This document shows positions 9,824-19,168 of a DNA stretch of 50,517 nucleotides, in pieces (positions within the stretch are counted from its first letter, which is position 1; every line of letters starts with the position of its first letter). The notes under the pieces were generated by a model. The model was given only the letters and a program-made list of their open reading frames with translations. It did no database searches and was not told the origin of the DNA. The position numbers and the translations under genes are program-made. The stretch covers positions 1 to 50,517 of the forward strand of contig PALN01000075.1 in NCBI GenBank assembly GCA_002706405.1, given 5' to 3'. This DNA is from Rhodospirillaceae bacterium. Lineage in GTDB: Bacteria > Pseudomonadota > Alphaproteobacteria > Rhodospirillales > Casp-alpha2.

Positions 9824-11740
9824 ATGCAGGACGGATCAATTCTCGAACGGTTTCCGCCGTGGGGCGTCATGGTCACCACGGATTTGTTGCTGGTCGCCGT
9901 GGCCTTTGCCGGGACCACGGCGGCGTTGCTGCGCTGGCGGGCGCTGCGACAGGCGGGGGCCACGCCGGGCGTCGGCCTTATCCTGGCCGGCCTGTGGTGC
10001 GGCGTGTCCCTGTACATCGCCGACCTTTACCTGATGGTCAGCCGGCCGGCCATTGAGGCGGCGATGCCGGCCATGACCGCCCTTCATCTGACCTACAGCT
10101 GGTATTTCAACGGACTGTCGGCGGTCTTCATCCTGGTCGGGTTGGTCATCACCGTGCTGCAGATGGTCCGCCAGACGGGCCTGGTCGCCCGCCAGAAGGT
10201 GGCGCTCGAAGACAGCGAAAGCGTTCTGCGGTCGGTGTTCGAGAATGTCCCCGTCGGGTTGTTGATCAAGGATGAAAACCATATCGTCGAGCGGCCAAAT
10301 CGAACCTATACGGATTGGTACGGTTTTGACATCGACACCATGGTTGGCCGCCGGTCGGACCAGATCGAGGATTTCCAGTCGCCGGCCGAGGCGACCGTCA
10401 TGAATCAACAGGAACGTCATGTCCTGACAACCGGCAACACGCTCAGCCGTCAGGTTGAACGCACCTTCGCCGACGGCCAACGACGCATCCTGAATATCAC
10501 CAAATTCCCGATCCGAGACCCCGACGGCAATATCATCAAGGTCGGTTCGGTCAGCGTCGATCTGACCGAACAGGTCTCGGCCCAGCGCAAATTGGCGGAA
10601 AGCGAGGCGCGGTTCCGTGACTTCGCCGAGGTCGCGTCCGACTGGCTATGGGAAATGGATGCGGACCTGCGGTTCAGTTATTTCTCCCGCCGCACGGGCG
10701 AAATTATCGGCTTCGATCCGACGAGCTATCTGGGCCGGCATCGGGCCGAGGTGGCCCGCGAGGACACGGACCAGGAGAAATGGCGCCGCCATATGGACGA
10801 TCTGGAAAACCACCGCCCCTTCCGTGATTTCGAATACCGGTTCAGGGACAGTGAGGGAAATCTGCGGTCGGCCCGGATCAGCGGCAAGCCCCTGTTCACC
10901 GAGGACGGCCGGTTTGCCGGATACCGCGGCACCGGCACGGATGTGACCCAGGAACGCCGGGCCCAGCGCGCCCGCGATGCGGCCCTGCGCGCCGCCGAGG
11001 AAGCGAACCGCGCCAAGTCCGAATTCCTGGCCGCCATGAGCCATGAATTGCGCACCCCCTTGAACGCCATCCTGGGTTTCTCCGACATCCTGGCCAACGA
11101 TTACTTCGGCGCGCCCAATGCGGAAAAGCGCCGGGAATATTCGGCCGACATCCATGCCAGCGCCAGCCACTTGCTCGAGTTGGTCAATGATCTTCTGGAC
11201 ATCTCGGCGATCGAGGCGGGGCGCACGGCGCTGAGCCTGGGGCCGGAACAGGTTGCCGAGATCGTCGCCGATTGCGTGCAAACCATGGCCGAAGTCGTCC
11301 GCGCCAAGGACATCGATCTGGAAACCCGGGTGCCCGGCGATCTGCCGCTGATCCATGCCGATCGGCGCGCCATCAAGCAGACGCTGCTGAACCTTCTGTC
11401 CAATGCCGTGAAATTCACGGATCCGGGGGGGCGAATCTCCGTGCAGGCGGAAGCCGGGGCCGGCATCGTGCGCATCCAGGTGTCCGATACGGGCATCGGC
11501 ATTGCGCCCGACCGCGTGAACGACATCAAGGCCGCCTTCGCCGGCGGCGCGCAATCGCCGTTTCCGGGCCATCCGCAAGCACCCTATACGGAGGAAAAGG
11601 GCTGGGGCCTGGGCCTCGCCATTTCCCGGTCATTGGTGGAAATGCACGGTGGTGCCATCGCCCTCGAAAGCCGCCTCGGCGAGGGCACGACGGTGACCGT
11701 CGACCTGCCGGAGTATCAGGCCCCCGCGCCGACGGGCTGA
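9824..11740 (+). CDS. PAS-domain sensor histidine kinase (orphan)
   Basis: A 638-residue membrane kinase. Three hydrophobic segments lie at about residues 12-35, 48-68 and 85-108, then PAS 1 (about 122-245), PAS 2 with PAC (about 258-380), and the HisKA domain with the phospho-acceptor His407 in AAMSHELRTPLNAILGFS. The HATPase domain follows, with the N box LLNLLSNAVKFT, G1 SDTGIGI and G2 GWGLGLAIS. The loop between the G boxes is unusual (IKAAFAGGAQSPF in place of the usual F box). The start at 9824 has GGGGGG just upstream; earlier in-frame codons lie inside the preceding gene. No response regulator is adjacent. Confidence 0.9.
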   Translation: MQDGSILERFPPWGVMVTTDLLLVAVAFAGTTAALLRWRALRQAGATPGVGLILAGLWCGVSLYIADLYLMVSRPAIEAAMPAMTALHLTYSWYFNGLSAVFILVGLVITVLQMVRQTGLVARQKVALEDSESVLRSVFENVPVGLLIKDENHIVERPNRTYTDWYGFDIDTMVGRRSDQIEDFQSPAEATVMNQQERHVLTTGNTLSRQVERTFADGQRRILNITKFPIRDPDGNIIKVGSVSVDLTEQVSAQRKLAESEARFRDFAEVASDWLWEMDADLRFSYFSRRTGEIIGFDPTSYLGRHRAEVAREDTDQEKWRRHMDDLENHRPFRDFEYRFRDSEGNLRSARISGKPLFTEDGRFAGYRGTGTDVTQERRAQRARDAALRAAEEANRAKSEFLAAMSHELRTPLNAILGFSDILANDYFGAPNAEKRREYSADIHASASHLLELVNDLLDISAIEAGRTALSLGPEQVAEIVADCVQTMAEVVRAKDIDLETRVPGDLPLIHADRRAIKQTLLNLLSNAVKFTDPGGRISVQAEAGAGIVRIQVSDTGIGIAPDRVNDIKAAFAGGAQSPFPGHPQAPYTEEKGWGLGLAISRSLVEMHGGAIALESRLGEGTTVTVDLPEYQAPAPTG

Positions 11741-11921
11741 ACGCCCCCTTATCCCTTATTTTCCGGGGGCCCTTGCATCATTCCGCCCTCGGCGCTATAA
11801 CCCGCGGCTCGACCGGGCGGCATGGCTTTGTAACGGGCATGCCTGGCCGCCCCGAAACGACTGTAGATCAAGACCTTGCGGCCCCGCCCATGGCGGTGCC
11901 CATGAACGAAAGGATGTCGAA
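11741..11921 (+). promoter_or_regulatory. rpmI leader / promoter region with inverted repeats
   Basis: This 181-base gap before rpmI contains nested inverted repeats at about 11815-11857 (GGGCGGC ... GGCCGCCC with GGCATG ... CATGCC inside). It is a possible structured leader for feedback by L20, known from enterobacteria and with analogous leaders elsewhere, or simply a terminator for the kinase gene. No reading frame of interest is present. Confidence 0.35.
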
Positions 11922-12119
11922 ATGCCCAAGCTGAAGACCAAGTCCAGCACCAAGGGACGATTCCGGGTTACCGGAACCGGCAAGGTGCGCGGCAATTTCT
12001 CCTTCAAACGCCACAATCTGCGCAAGCGCTCCACCAAGATGAAGCGCAAGGCACGGGGCACGATGGTCCTGGACGCGACGAACGCGCGCCAGATCCGATC
12101 CTTCGCGCCCTACCTTTAA
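11922..12119 (+). CDS. rpmI: 50S ribosomal protein L35
   Basis: A 65-residue basic protein matching bL35 along its full length: MPKLKTKSSTKGRFRVTGTG at the N-terminus, then KRHNLRKRSTKMKRKARG. It is a component of the large ribosomal subunit. AAAGGATG lies at good distance before the ATG. It is the first gene of rpmI-rplT-pheS-pheT, with L20 starting 34 bases later. Confidence 0.97.
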   Translation: MPKLKTKSSTKGRFRVTGTGKVRGNFSFKRHNLRKRSTKMKRKARGTMVLDATNARQIRSFAPYL

Positions 12120-12153
12120 CGCCGCGTATTTTTTGAATTAGGAGAGCTGGACA

Positions 12154-12513
12154 ATGGCACGAGTCACTCGGGGCGTCACCGCGCACGCCCGTCACAAAAA
12201 GGTCATCGCCCGCGCCAAGGGCTACCGTGGCCGGAACAAGAACAACTTCCGCATCTCGCTGGAAAAGGTCGAAAAGGCGCTGCAATACGCCTATCGCGAC
12301 CGCCGCGCCAAGAAGCGGAACTTCCGCCGTCTTTGGATCACCCGCATCAACGCGGGCGTGCGCGAACACGGCATGACCTATTCGCAGTTCATCAACGGTC
12401 TGGACAAGGCCGGGATCGAGCTTGACCGCAAGGTCCTGTCGGACATTGCGGTGCGCGAACCGGAAGCCTTCAAGTCGCTGGTGGAACAGGCTCAGGCCGC
12501 CCTCGGCAACTAA
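12154..12513 (+). CDS. rplT: 50S ribosomal protein L20
   Basis: A 119-residue protein with the full bL20 pattern: [53 protein letters not shown] and the C-terminal [17 protein letters not shown]. It binds 23S rRNA early in assembly and in several bacteria also represses its own operon through an rpmI leader. GGAGAG precedes the ATG. It is followed by pheS after 83 bases. Confidence 0.97.
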   Translation: MARVTRGVTAHARHKKVIARAKGYRGRNKNNFRISLEKVEKALQYAYRDRRAKKRNFRRLWITRINAGVREHGMTYSQFINGLDKAGIELDRKVLSDIAVREPEAFKSLVEQAQAALGN

Positions 12514-12596
12514 TCCCGACCCGGGACCCGGCGCCCATCCCGGCAAGGGGTGGCGCGCCGCTTCCGGAACCTGCATCTGATCGACGAGGCGTGGCC

Positions 12597-13679
12597 ATGG
12601 AGAGTGTCGACAAGCTCCGTGAGGAACTGCTTGCCGCGGTAGAGGCGGCGGGCGATCTGGACGCGCTCGAACAAGTGCGCGTGGCGGCCCTGGGCAAGAA
12701 GGGCCGCATCACCGACCAGATGAAGGGCCTGGGCGCCCTGGACCCCGACCAGCGCCGTGCCACCGGCCAGGCGCTCAACACGCTCAAGGACGCCGTCGCA
12801 GAGGCGCTCGACGCCCGCAAGGCGGCGATGGAGGGGGCGGCCCTCGACGCCCGCCTGGGCGAGGAACGGATCGACGTCACCCTGCCGGTCCGGCCCGAGG
12901 AAACGGGGCGCATTCATCCGATCAGCCAGGTCATCGAGGAAATCGTTACCGTGCTGGGCGACATGGGTTTCGGCATCGCCGAAGGCCCGGACGTCGAGGA
13001 CGACTGGCACAACTTCACCGCCCTCAACATTCCGGCGGACCACCCGGCCCGCCAGGATCACGATACCTTCTATCTGCCCGGGCCCGACGGCGCGGACGCG
13101 GGCCGCCTGGTCCTGCGCACCCATACCTCGCCGGTGCAGATCCGCACCATGCAGGCCGGCCCGCCGCCCTACCGGGTGATCGTGCCGGGCCGCACCTATC
13201 GCTGCGATTACGATGCGACCCATTCGCCCATGTTCCATCAGGTCGAAGGCCTGCTGGTCGATGAGAAGACCCATATGGGGCATCTGAAGGGCTGTCTCGA
13301 AGACTTCTGCCGGGCTTTTTTCGGCATCGACGATCTGCCCGTGCGCTTCCGGCCCAGCTATTTCCCCTTCACCGAGCCGTCGGCCGAGGTCGACATCGGC
13401 TGCACCCGCGAGGGCGGTGAATTGAAGATCGGGCGCGGCGGCGATTGGCTCGAGGTTCTGGGCGCCGGCATGGTCAATCCCAACGTGCTGCGCAATTGCG
13501 GCGTCGATCCCGAAAAATACCAGGGCTTTGCCTTCGGCATGGGGGTCGAGCGCATGGCCATGCTGAAATACGGCGTGCCGGACCTGCGCACGTTCTATGA
13601 ATCGGACCTGCGCTGGCTGCGCCATTACGGCTTCGCGTCCCTCGACATGCCGACGCTGACCGGGGGGCTGAACCGATGA
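12597..13679 (+). CDS. pheS: Phenylalanine-tRNA ligase alpha subunit
   Basis: A 360-residue class II synthetase subunit that carries the catalytic site of the alpha2-beta2 PheRS. An N-terminal coiled coil for tRNA binding (about residues 1-85) precedes the catalytic domain with [11 protein letters not shown], motif 2 ([19 protein letters not shown]) and motif 3 ([17 protein letters not shown]). The ATG at 12597 sits 7 bases after GAGG; a GTG two codons earlier is too close to that site. The stop overlaps the pheT start by 4 bases (ATGA), so the two subunits are translationally coupled, consistent with their 1:1 assembly. Confidence 0.97.
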   Translation: MESVDKLREELLAAVEAAGDLDALEQVRVAALGKKGRITDQMKGLGALDPDQRRATGQALNTLKDAVAEALDARKAAMEGAALDARLGEERIDVTLPVRPEETGRIHPISQVIEEIVTVLGDMGFGIAEGPDVEDDWHNFTALNIPADHPARQDHDTFYLPGPDGADAGRLVLRTHTSPVQIRTMQAGPPPYRVIVPGRTYRCDYDATHSPMFHQVEGLLVDEKTHMGHLKGCLEDFCRAFFGIDDLPVRFRPSYFPFTEPSAEVDIGCTREGGELKIGRGGDWLEVLGAGMVNPNVLRNCGVDPEKYQGFAFGMGVERMAMLKYGVPDLRTFYESDLRWLRHYGFASLDMPTLTGGLNR

Positions 13680-16081
13680 AGTTCACTCTGGGTTGGCTCA
13701 AGCAGCATCTGGAAACGGACGCGACGCTGGACGAGATTCTCGACCGCCTGACCATGGTCGGGCTCGAGGTCGAAGGGGTGACCGACCGGGCCAAGGGCCT
13801 GGAAACCTTCGTCGTCGGCGAAGTGCTGGACGCCAAGCAGCATCCCGACGCGGATCGCCTGCGCGTCTGCCAGGTGAACACCGGCACGGAAACGATCGAA
13901 CTGGTCTGTGGCGCGCCCAACGCGCGGACCGGGCTGAAGGGCGTATTCGCGCCCTCGGGCTCCTACGTCCCGGGCACGGGCATCACCCTGAAGCCCACGG
14001 AAATCCGCGGCGTCACGTCCAACGGCATGCTGCTGTCGGAACGGGAAATGGGCCTGTCGGACGAACACGACGGCATCGTCGAACTGCCGGCGGACGCCGA
14101 CGTCGGGGCCCGCGCCGTCGATGTCATGGGGCTCGCCGATCCGGTCATCGAAATCGCCATCACGCCCAACCGCGGCGATTGCCTCGGCGTGCGCGGCATC
14201 GCCCGCGATCTTGCCGCCTCCGGGCTCGGCAGCCTGAAGCCCCTCGACACCTCGCCGGTGGCGGGCGTGTTCGACAGCCCCCTCAAGGTGGCGCTCGACT
14301 TCACGGAAGAGACGGCCAGTGCGTGTTCCAAATTCGTCGGCCGCGCCTTTCGCGGCGTGAAGAACGGACCCAGCCCGAAATGGCTGCAGGATCGGCTGAT
14401 GGCGGTCGGCCTACGCCCGATTTCGGCCCTGGTCGACATCACCAACTACATTTCCTTCGAATTCGACCGTCCGCTGCATGTGTTCGACGCGGCCAAGGTC
14501 TCGGGCACCATCACCGCCCGTCTGGCCAAGCCCGGCGAAAAAATCCGGGCGCTGAACGAGGTCGACTACGACCTGGATGCGGACATGACCGTGATCGCCG
14601 ACGACACCGGCCCGCAGGCCGTGGCCGGCGTGGTCGGCGGCCTGGACTCGGGCTGCACCGAGGCGACGACGGACGTGTTCCTGGAAGTCGCCTATTTCGA
14701 TCCCGTGCGCACGGCCATGACCGGGCGCAAGCTGAACCTTCAGACCGACGCGCGCTATCGCTTCGAGCGCGGCGTCGACCCGGCCTTCCTCGACGACGCC
14801 TGCGAGGTCGCGACGCGTCTGATCCTGGAGCTTTGCGGCGGCGAGCCGTCCAACGTGGTGTCCGCCGGCGCGGGCCCCGATTGGAAGCGCACGCTCGACT
14901 TCAACCTGGACAAGGTCGCGACCTTGGGCGGCACCGAGGTCGAGGGCGTCGAGGCCCGGCGCATTCTCAACGTCCTGGGTTTCGCCATCGAATCCGACCA
15001 GGGCAGCCGCCTGGTGGTCAGCGTTCCGTCGTGGCGCTCCGACATCGTCTCCGAAGCCTGCCTGGTGGAAGAGGTCGTGCGCATTAACGGCTATGACCGC
15101 ATCCGGCCCGTCTCCGTCACCCGCCCCGAAGGCACGCAGGGGCCGGTCATGACCCCGGACCAGCGCCGCCGGGCCCAGGCGCGGCGCCTGTTGGCCCAGC
15201 GCGGCATGGTCGAGGCCGTGACCTATTCCTTCATGCCCGACGCCCAGGCCAAATTGTTCGGCGGCGTCGACCCGGCCATGCGGCTTTTGAACCCGATTTC
15301 CGCCGACCTTGACGTCATGCGCCCGTCGATCCTGCCCAACCTGCTGGCGGCCGCCGCGCGCAATCAGGCCCGCGGCTATGCCGACCTTTCCCTGTTCGAA
15401 GTGGGCCCCCAATTCCCGGGCGCCAAGCCGGAAGACCAGCAACTGGTCGCCGCCGGCATCCGCGTCGGCAAGACCGGCCCCCGTCATTGGGCCACGCCCC
15501 CCCGCGGTTTCGATGCCTACGACGCCAAGGCCGATGCCCAGGCGGTGCTGGCCGATCTCGGCCTGCCGGCCGAGCGCGCGCAGATCAAGACGGATGCGCC
15601 GAGTTGGTATCACCCGGGCCGCTCCGGCACCCTGCGTCTCGGCCCCATGGTGCTGGCGGCCTTCGGCGAACTGCATCCGGCGGTCCTGAAAACCATGGAC
15701 GTTAAGGGCCCGGCCGTGGCCTTCGAAATTTATTTCGGCAATCTGCCGGCGGTGAAGGCCAAGAAGTCGGCGGCCCGGCCGCCGCTGGTCCTGTCGGCGC
15801 TGCAGCCGGTCGCCCGTGATTTCGCCTTCGTCGTCGATGCGGATGTTGAGGCGGCCAAGGTCATCAATGCGGCCCATGCCGCCGACAAGGCCCTGATCAC
15901 CGAGGTCACCCTGTTCGACGTCTACGAGGGCAAGGGCGTGGGCGAGGGCAAGAAGTCGCTCGCCATCAACGTCGTCCTGCAGCCCGTGGACAAGACGCTG
16001 ACCGACGCCGAGATCGAAGCCGTCGCCGACAAGGTCATCGCCAGCGTGATCAAGGTCACCGGCGGCGAACTGCGGACCTGA
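13676..16081 (+). CDS. pheT: Phenylalanine-tRNA ligase beta subunit
   Basis: An 801-residue beta subunit of full length. It shows the EMAP/OB-type tRNA-binding domain (about residues 39-150; [20 protein letters not shown]), the B3/B4 editing domain (about 205-380), B5 (about 400-475; RRILNVLGF), the catalytic-like core, and the C-terminal ferredoxin-fold anticodon-binding domain (about 705-800; [15 protein letters not shown] and [17 protein letters not shown]). The editing site clears tyrosine charged to tRNA-Phe. The stop TGA shares its last base with the ATG of the downstream HAD gene. Confidence 0.97.
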   Translation: MKFTLGWLKQHLETDATLDEILDRLTMVGLEVEGVTDRAKGLETFVVGEVLDAKQHPDADRLRVCQVNTGTETIELVCGAPNARTGLKGVFAPSGSYVPGTGITLKPTEIRGVTSNGMLLSEREMGLSDEHDGIVELPADADVGARAVDVMGLADPVIEIAITPNRGDCLGVRGIARDLAASGLGSLKPLDTSPVAGVFDSPLKVALDFTEETASACSKFVGRAFRGVKNGPSPKWLQDRLMAVGLRPISALVDITNYISFEFDRPLHVFDAAKVSGTITARLAKPGEKIRALNEVDYDLDADMTVIADDTGPQAVAGVVGGLDSGCTEATTDVFLEVAYFDPVRTAMTGRKLNLQTDARYRFERGVDPAFLDDACEVATRLILELCGGEPSNVVSAGAGPDWKRTLDFNLDKVATLGGTEVEGVEARRILNVLGFAIESDQGSRLVVSVPSWRSDIVSEACLVEEVVRINGYDRIRPVSVTRPEGTQGPVMTPDQRRRAQARRLLAQRGMVEAVTYSFMPDAQAKLFGGVDPAMRLLNPISADLDVMRPSILPNLLAAAARNQARGYADLSLFEVGPQFPGAKPEDQQLVAAGIRVGKTGPRHWATPPRGFDAYDAKADAQAVLADLGLPAERAQIKTDAPSWYHPGRSGTLRLGPMVLAAFGELHPAVLKTMDVKGPAVAFEIYFGNLPAVKAKKSAARPPLVLSALQPVARDFAFVVDADVEAAKVINAAHAADKALITEVTLFDVYEGKGVGEGKKSLAINVVLQPVDKTLTDAEIEAVADKVIASVIKVTGGELRT

Positions 16082-16902
16082 TGGGCCCCCTCGACGCTTT
16101 TTCTCTCGACCACCGGCGCGCCATTCGCGGCATCATCACCGATGTCGACGGCACCCTGACGACCGACGGCAAGATCACCTCGACAGCCTTGGCGGCGCTG
16201 GAGCGCGCCCAAGCGGCCGGGCTCAAGGTCGTCGCCGTGACCGGCGCCGCCGCCGGCACCTGCGACGCCATGGCGCGGACCTGGCCGGTCGATGCCGTGG
16301 TCGGGGAATCGGGCGGCTTCGTGTTCCGCCTGCATCCTGATTCGGGCCGCATGGTGCATCTGCATATCCTGGCCCGCGACGAACGGCGGAATCATTGGGC
16401 CCAGTACGAAAAGGTGCTGGAAGCGATCATCGCCGAGGTTCCGGGGGCGGCGCTCGCCGCCGATCAGGCCTATCGGGAAACCGATCTTGCCATCGACCAT
16501 GCGCAGGACGTGGCGCCATTGGGTGAGGAAGCGGTCGCCCAGATCGTCTCCATCATGGAAGCGGCCGGCATGACCGCGACCTATTCCAACATTCACGTCA
16601 ACGGCTGGCTCGGCCCCTATGACAAGCTGACGACGACCTGCCTGGTGCTGCGTGAGCTGTTCCGCGCCGACGTGTCCGACGCGGACGAACGGGCGCGCTG
16701 GATGTTCGTCGGCGACAGCCCCAACGATGCGCCCTTGTTCGACTTCTTCCCTCATGCCGTGGGTGTCGCCAACGTGCGTGACTTCACGGACCGGCTCGCC
16801 GCCAAGCCCGCCTATGTGACGGAAGGGGCCTCGGGTACGGGCTTCGCGGAAGCGGTGGACGCGGTGTTGGCGGCTCAGGCCGATCCGGCGGCGACGGAAT
16901 AG
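16081..16902 (+). CDS. HAD-superfamily hydrolase (phosphatase-like)
   Basis: A 273-residue haloacid-dehalogenase-fold protein with motif I ITDVDGTLTTDG (nucleophile Asp and general-acid Asp near residues 20 and 22), motif II VAVTGA, and motif IV FVGDSPNDAPLF. The large cap between motifs II and IV (about residues 85-190) puts it with the HAD-IIB (Cof-type) group that dephosphorylates sugar phosphates and similar metabolites. The exact substrate is not readable. Its ATG overlaps the pheT stop by one base, so it is translated by coupling with pheT. The 3' end overlaps the convergent cyclase gene by 28 bases. Confidence 0.88.
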   Translation: MGPLDAFSLDHRRAIRGIITDVDGTLTTDGKITSTALAALERAQAAGLKVVAVTGAAAGTCDAMARTWPVDAVVGESGGFVFRLHPDSGRMVHLHILARDERRNHWAQYEKVLEAIIAEVPGAALAADQAYRETDLAIDHAQDVAPLGEEAVAQIVSIMEAAGMTATYSNIHVNGWLGPYDKLTTTCLVLRELFRADVSDADERARWMFVGDSPNDAPLFDFFPHAVGVANVRDFTDRLAAKPAYVTEGASGTGFAEAVDAVLAAQADPAATE

Positions 16903-18242
16903 ACCTTCACCGGCGCCGCCCGGCCCTTGACCGGGATTTCCCCCTGAAATGCACAGTCATAACCCCCGCCGCAGCTGTCGGCGGTTTCCTCTGTGCACAT
17001 GACGTAGGTCCCGTACTGCTTGTTCAGCTGTTCCAGCCTTGCGGCGATGTTCACGTTGTCGCCGTGCACGGTGAAGGTCAGGCGTTCCGCCGTGCCCACG
17101 GCGCCGACCACGATGGGCCCCGTGTTGACGCCGCAGCGGGTCAACAGCGTGACGCCGTCGCCGAAGGTCCGCGCACGGCACACCCGTTCAATCTCCAGCG
17201 CGCAGGCGAGCCCTCTCGCCGCATGGTCATCCTGCGGCGTGACGGCGTTGAAGGTGATCAGCATGGCGTCTCCTTCGAACAGCAGCACCACGCCGCCGTG
17301 GCGGGTGATGACCGCGCCCATGGCCTGGAAGTAATCGTTGATGGTGCGGGCCAGTTCGGCCGGTGACATTTTCTCCGACGCCGTGGAAAAGCCTTCGATG
17401 TCCGTGAAAACGATGGTCGCCACCTTGCTTTCGCCGTCGCCGGGCTGGATCGCCCGGTCCGCCTGGGTGATGCGGTCCGCCACTTCCTTGGAGACGAAGC
17501 GCGTCAGGTCCTGGGCCGCCGTGCTGTCGATGATCGCGCGGTAGAGGGATCGCTGGGCGCGCAGCACGGCGATGGCCAATACGGCGGTGACCAGCAGGAT
17601 CGAGACGATCTTGTCGACCTCGGCGCCGATCAAAATGGCGTTCGACGTCATGTATGCCACGTAGTCGCGGGTGATCATGGGATTGCCCGCTTCGGCATGG
17701 ACGACGTAGAGCATCAGCGTGATCCAGCCGAGCGCCGCCGTGGCGCCTGCCAAAACGATGTAGCCCGGCTCGAACCGGATCGCGCGGAGCGCGATGAAGA
17801 TGAATACGTACATCAGCGTCGGCGCCTTCAGATAGAAGCTCGCTGGCTGCATGTACTGAATATGGAACGACCAGATCAGCAGCATCAGCAGCCCGACGTC
17901 GATCACCACCGAGACCATCAGGAAGGGTTTGGTCAGCGTGCCGCGATAGGCGGCGATCAGACGCGCCAGGGTGAACAGGAAATAGAAGCCCAAGGCGAAG
18001 GGCACCAGATTGAAATCCGGGTTGGTCGCCGTCTTGGGGGCCACGGCCCACAGGCTGGCGAACAGCACGACCAGCAGCATCTGCACCCAGCTGATGAGCC
18101 GCTCGCTCCGCAGTTGCTGGCGGGCGATGCGCTCGCGCACGCGAGCGGGCAGCCGCCCGGACACCGGCTTGCCGAAAATAAAGATCATGCAGGACGTCCA
18201 CATGCCGGAACGATGGACTGCCGCGCGCAAATGCTCAATCAC
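16875..18242 (-). CDS. Membrane class III adenylate/guanylate cyclase
   Basis: A 455-residue protein with six predicted transmembrane helices (about residues 50-67, 80-98, 108-126, 143-155, 161-182, 213-228), a linker helix, then a class III nucleotidyl cyclase domain (about 270-450). Metal-binding aspartates are Asp281 in IVFTDIEGFS and Asp325 in LLFEGDAMLITF; the TVHGDNVNIAARLEQLN segment carries the Asn and Arg of the active site. It should make cAMP (or cGMP) in response to a membrane signal. The GTG start at 18242 follows AAGGGAG; an ATG 13 codons later is an alternative. It faces the HAD gene tail to tail. Confidence 0.88.
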   Translation of the reverse strand: MIEHLRAAVHRSGMWTSCMIFIFGKPVSGRLPARVRERIARQQLRSERLISWVQMLLVVLFASLWAVAPKTATNPDFNLVPFALGFYFLFTLARLIAAYRGTLTKPFLMVSVVIDVGLLMLLIWSFHIQYMQPASFYLKAPTLMYVFIFIALRAIRFEPGYIVLAGATAALGWITLMLYVVHAEAGNPMITRDYVAYMTSNAILIGAEVDKIVSILLVTAVLAIAVLRAQRSLYRAIIDSTAAQDLTRFVSKEVADRITQADRAIQPGDGESKVATIVFTDIEGFSTASEKMSPAELARTINDYFQAMGAVITRHGGVVLLFEGDAMLITFNAVTPQDDHAARGLACALEIERVCRARTFGDGVTLLTRCGVNTGPIVVGAVGTAERLTFTVHGDNVNIAARLEQLNKQYGTYVMCTEETADSCGGGYDCAFQGEIPVKGRAAPVKVYSVAAGSA

Positions 18243-18329
18243 GGAATGCAGGCTCCCTTCAGGTGGCCGCCTGTCTAACAGATCGAAGCGCTCACCGGGA
18301 AGTCACGGCTGCGTCATTGGGCAGGGGGA

Positions 18330-19004
18330 TCAGTCCGCGTCCTGGCGCAGGGCTTCCTTCACCGCTTCGCATTTGTTCTGCAGATGATCGCGCAGGACCT
18401 TGGCGAGTTTGGGGCCGTCGCGGGCTTCCAGAGCGGCCAGCATGTCTTCGTGTTCGGCCATGGCCTGTTTCCAGCGCTCCGACGTGATGGAGGAAATATA
18501 GCGCGCCCGGCGGATGCGTCCGGCTAGGCCTTCGTACATGGCGACCAACAGGTCGTTGCCGGCCGAGCCCATGATCTTTTCGTGGATCTTCTGGTTGAGG
18601 GCGAAATAGTCCGCGCGCTCTCTCCGCGTGTGGTGCAGGGCCATCTGGTAATGCAGGGCGCGCAGTTCGGCCAAGTCGGCCTCCGTCGCATTGGCGCAGG
18701 CAAGTTCTCCGGCAAGCGCTTCCAAGGCGCCCATGACGGGGAACATCTCGTCGACATCGGCGGCGGTCAGCTTGGCGACCCGCGCCCCCCGATTGGGCAG
18801 CAACTCCAAAACGCCTTCCGACGCCAGCACCTTCAAGGCTTCGCGCAGCGGTGTGCGGGAAATGCCGAGCGTCTCGCACAACAGGCGTTCCGGCACCTTG
18901 TCGCCGGGCTTCAGATCGCCGTCATAGACCATGGCCCGTACCCGGTTGACGATGGTGTCGTGCAGGGACGGGCGCTCGATGGGTGAGATGGGGATTTCGT
19001 CCAT
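18330..19004 (-). CDS. GntR-family regulator, FadR/FCD type
   Basis: A 224-residue transcription factor. The N-terminal winged helix-turn-helix occupies about residues 8-70 (GDKVPERLLCETLGISRTPL then REALKVLASEGVLELLPNRG), and the C-terminal all-helical FCD domain about 80-220, with acidic and histidine positions that usually bind a metal and a small carboxylic-acid effector. The ATG at 19004 is preferred to a TTG seven codons earlier. It lies upstream on the same strand neither of an operon nor far from one: the YdiJ-like dehydrogenase ends 165 bases before it. Control of the hydroxyacid/glyoxylate genes next to it is a reasonable inference, since FCD regulators often sense 2-hydroxyacids. 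Confidence 0.88.
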   Translation of the reverse strand: MDEIPISPIERPSLHDTIVNRVRAMVYDGDLKPGDKVPERLLCETLGISRTPLREALKVLASEGVLELLPNRGARVAKLTAADVDEMFPVMGALEALAGELACANATEADLAELRALHYQMALHHTRRERADYFALNQKIHEKIMGSAGNDLLVAMYEGLAGRIRRARYISSITSERWKQAMAEHEDMLAALEARDGPKLAKVLRDHLQNKCEAVKEALRQDAD

Positions 19005-19168
19005 GGGCCTAATCTTTCGATTCAAGAAAGGAAAACCACTGAGGCGGTGAGACGGTGAGGGAAACGGTTGCCTTTCCCGATACCCTCAATGCCCAAGGGG
19101 CAGGAAGTGGCGGGATAATCTGATGTTCTCTCATCCAGTTTTTCTCCCTGCCTCATTGTCTCCGTGGT

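Noticed and set aside
11741..11921. A small gene in the gap before rpmI
   Set aside because: The short frames there lack ribosome-binding sites and recognisable sequence; the inverted repeats suggest a leader instead.
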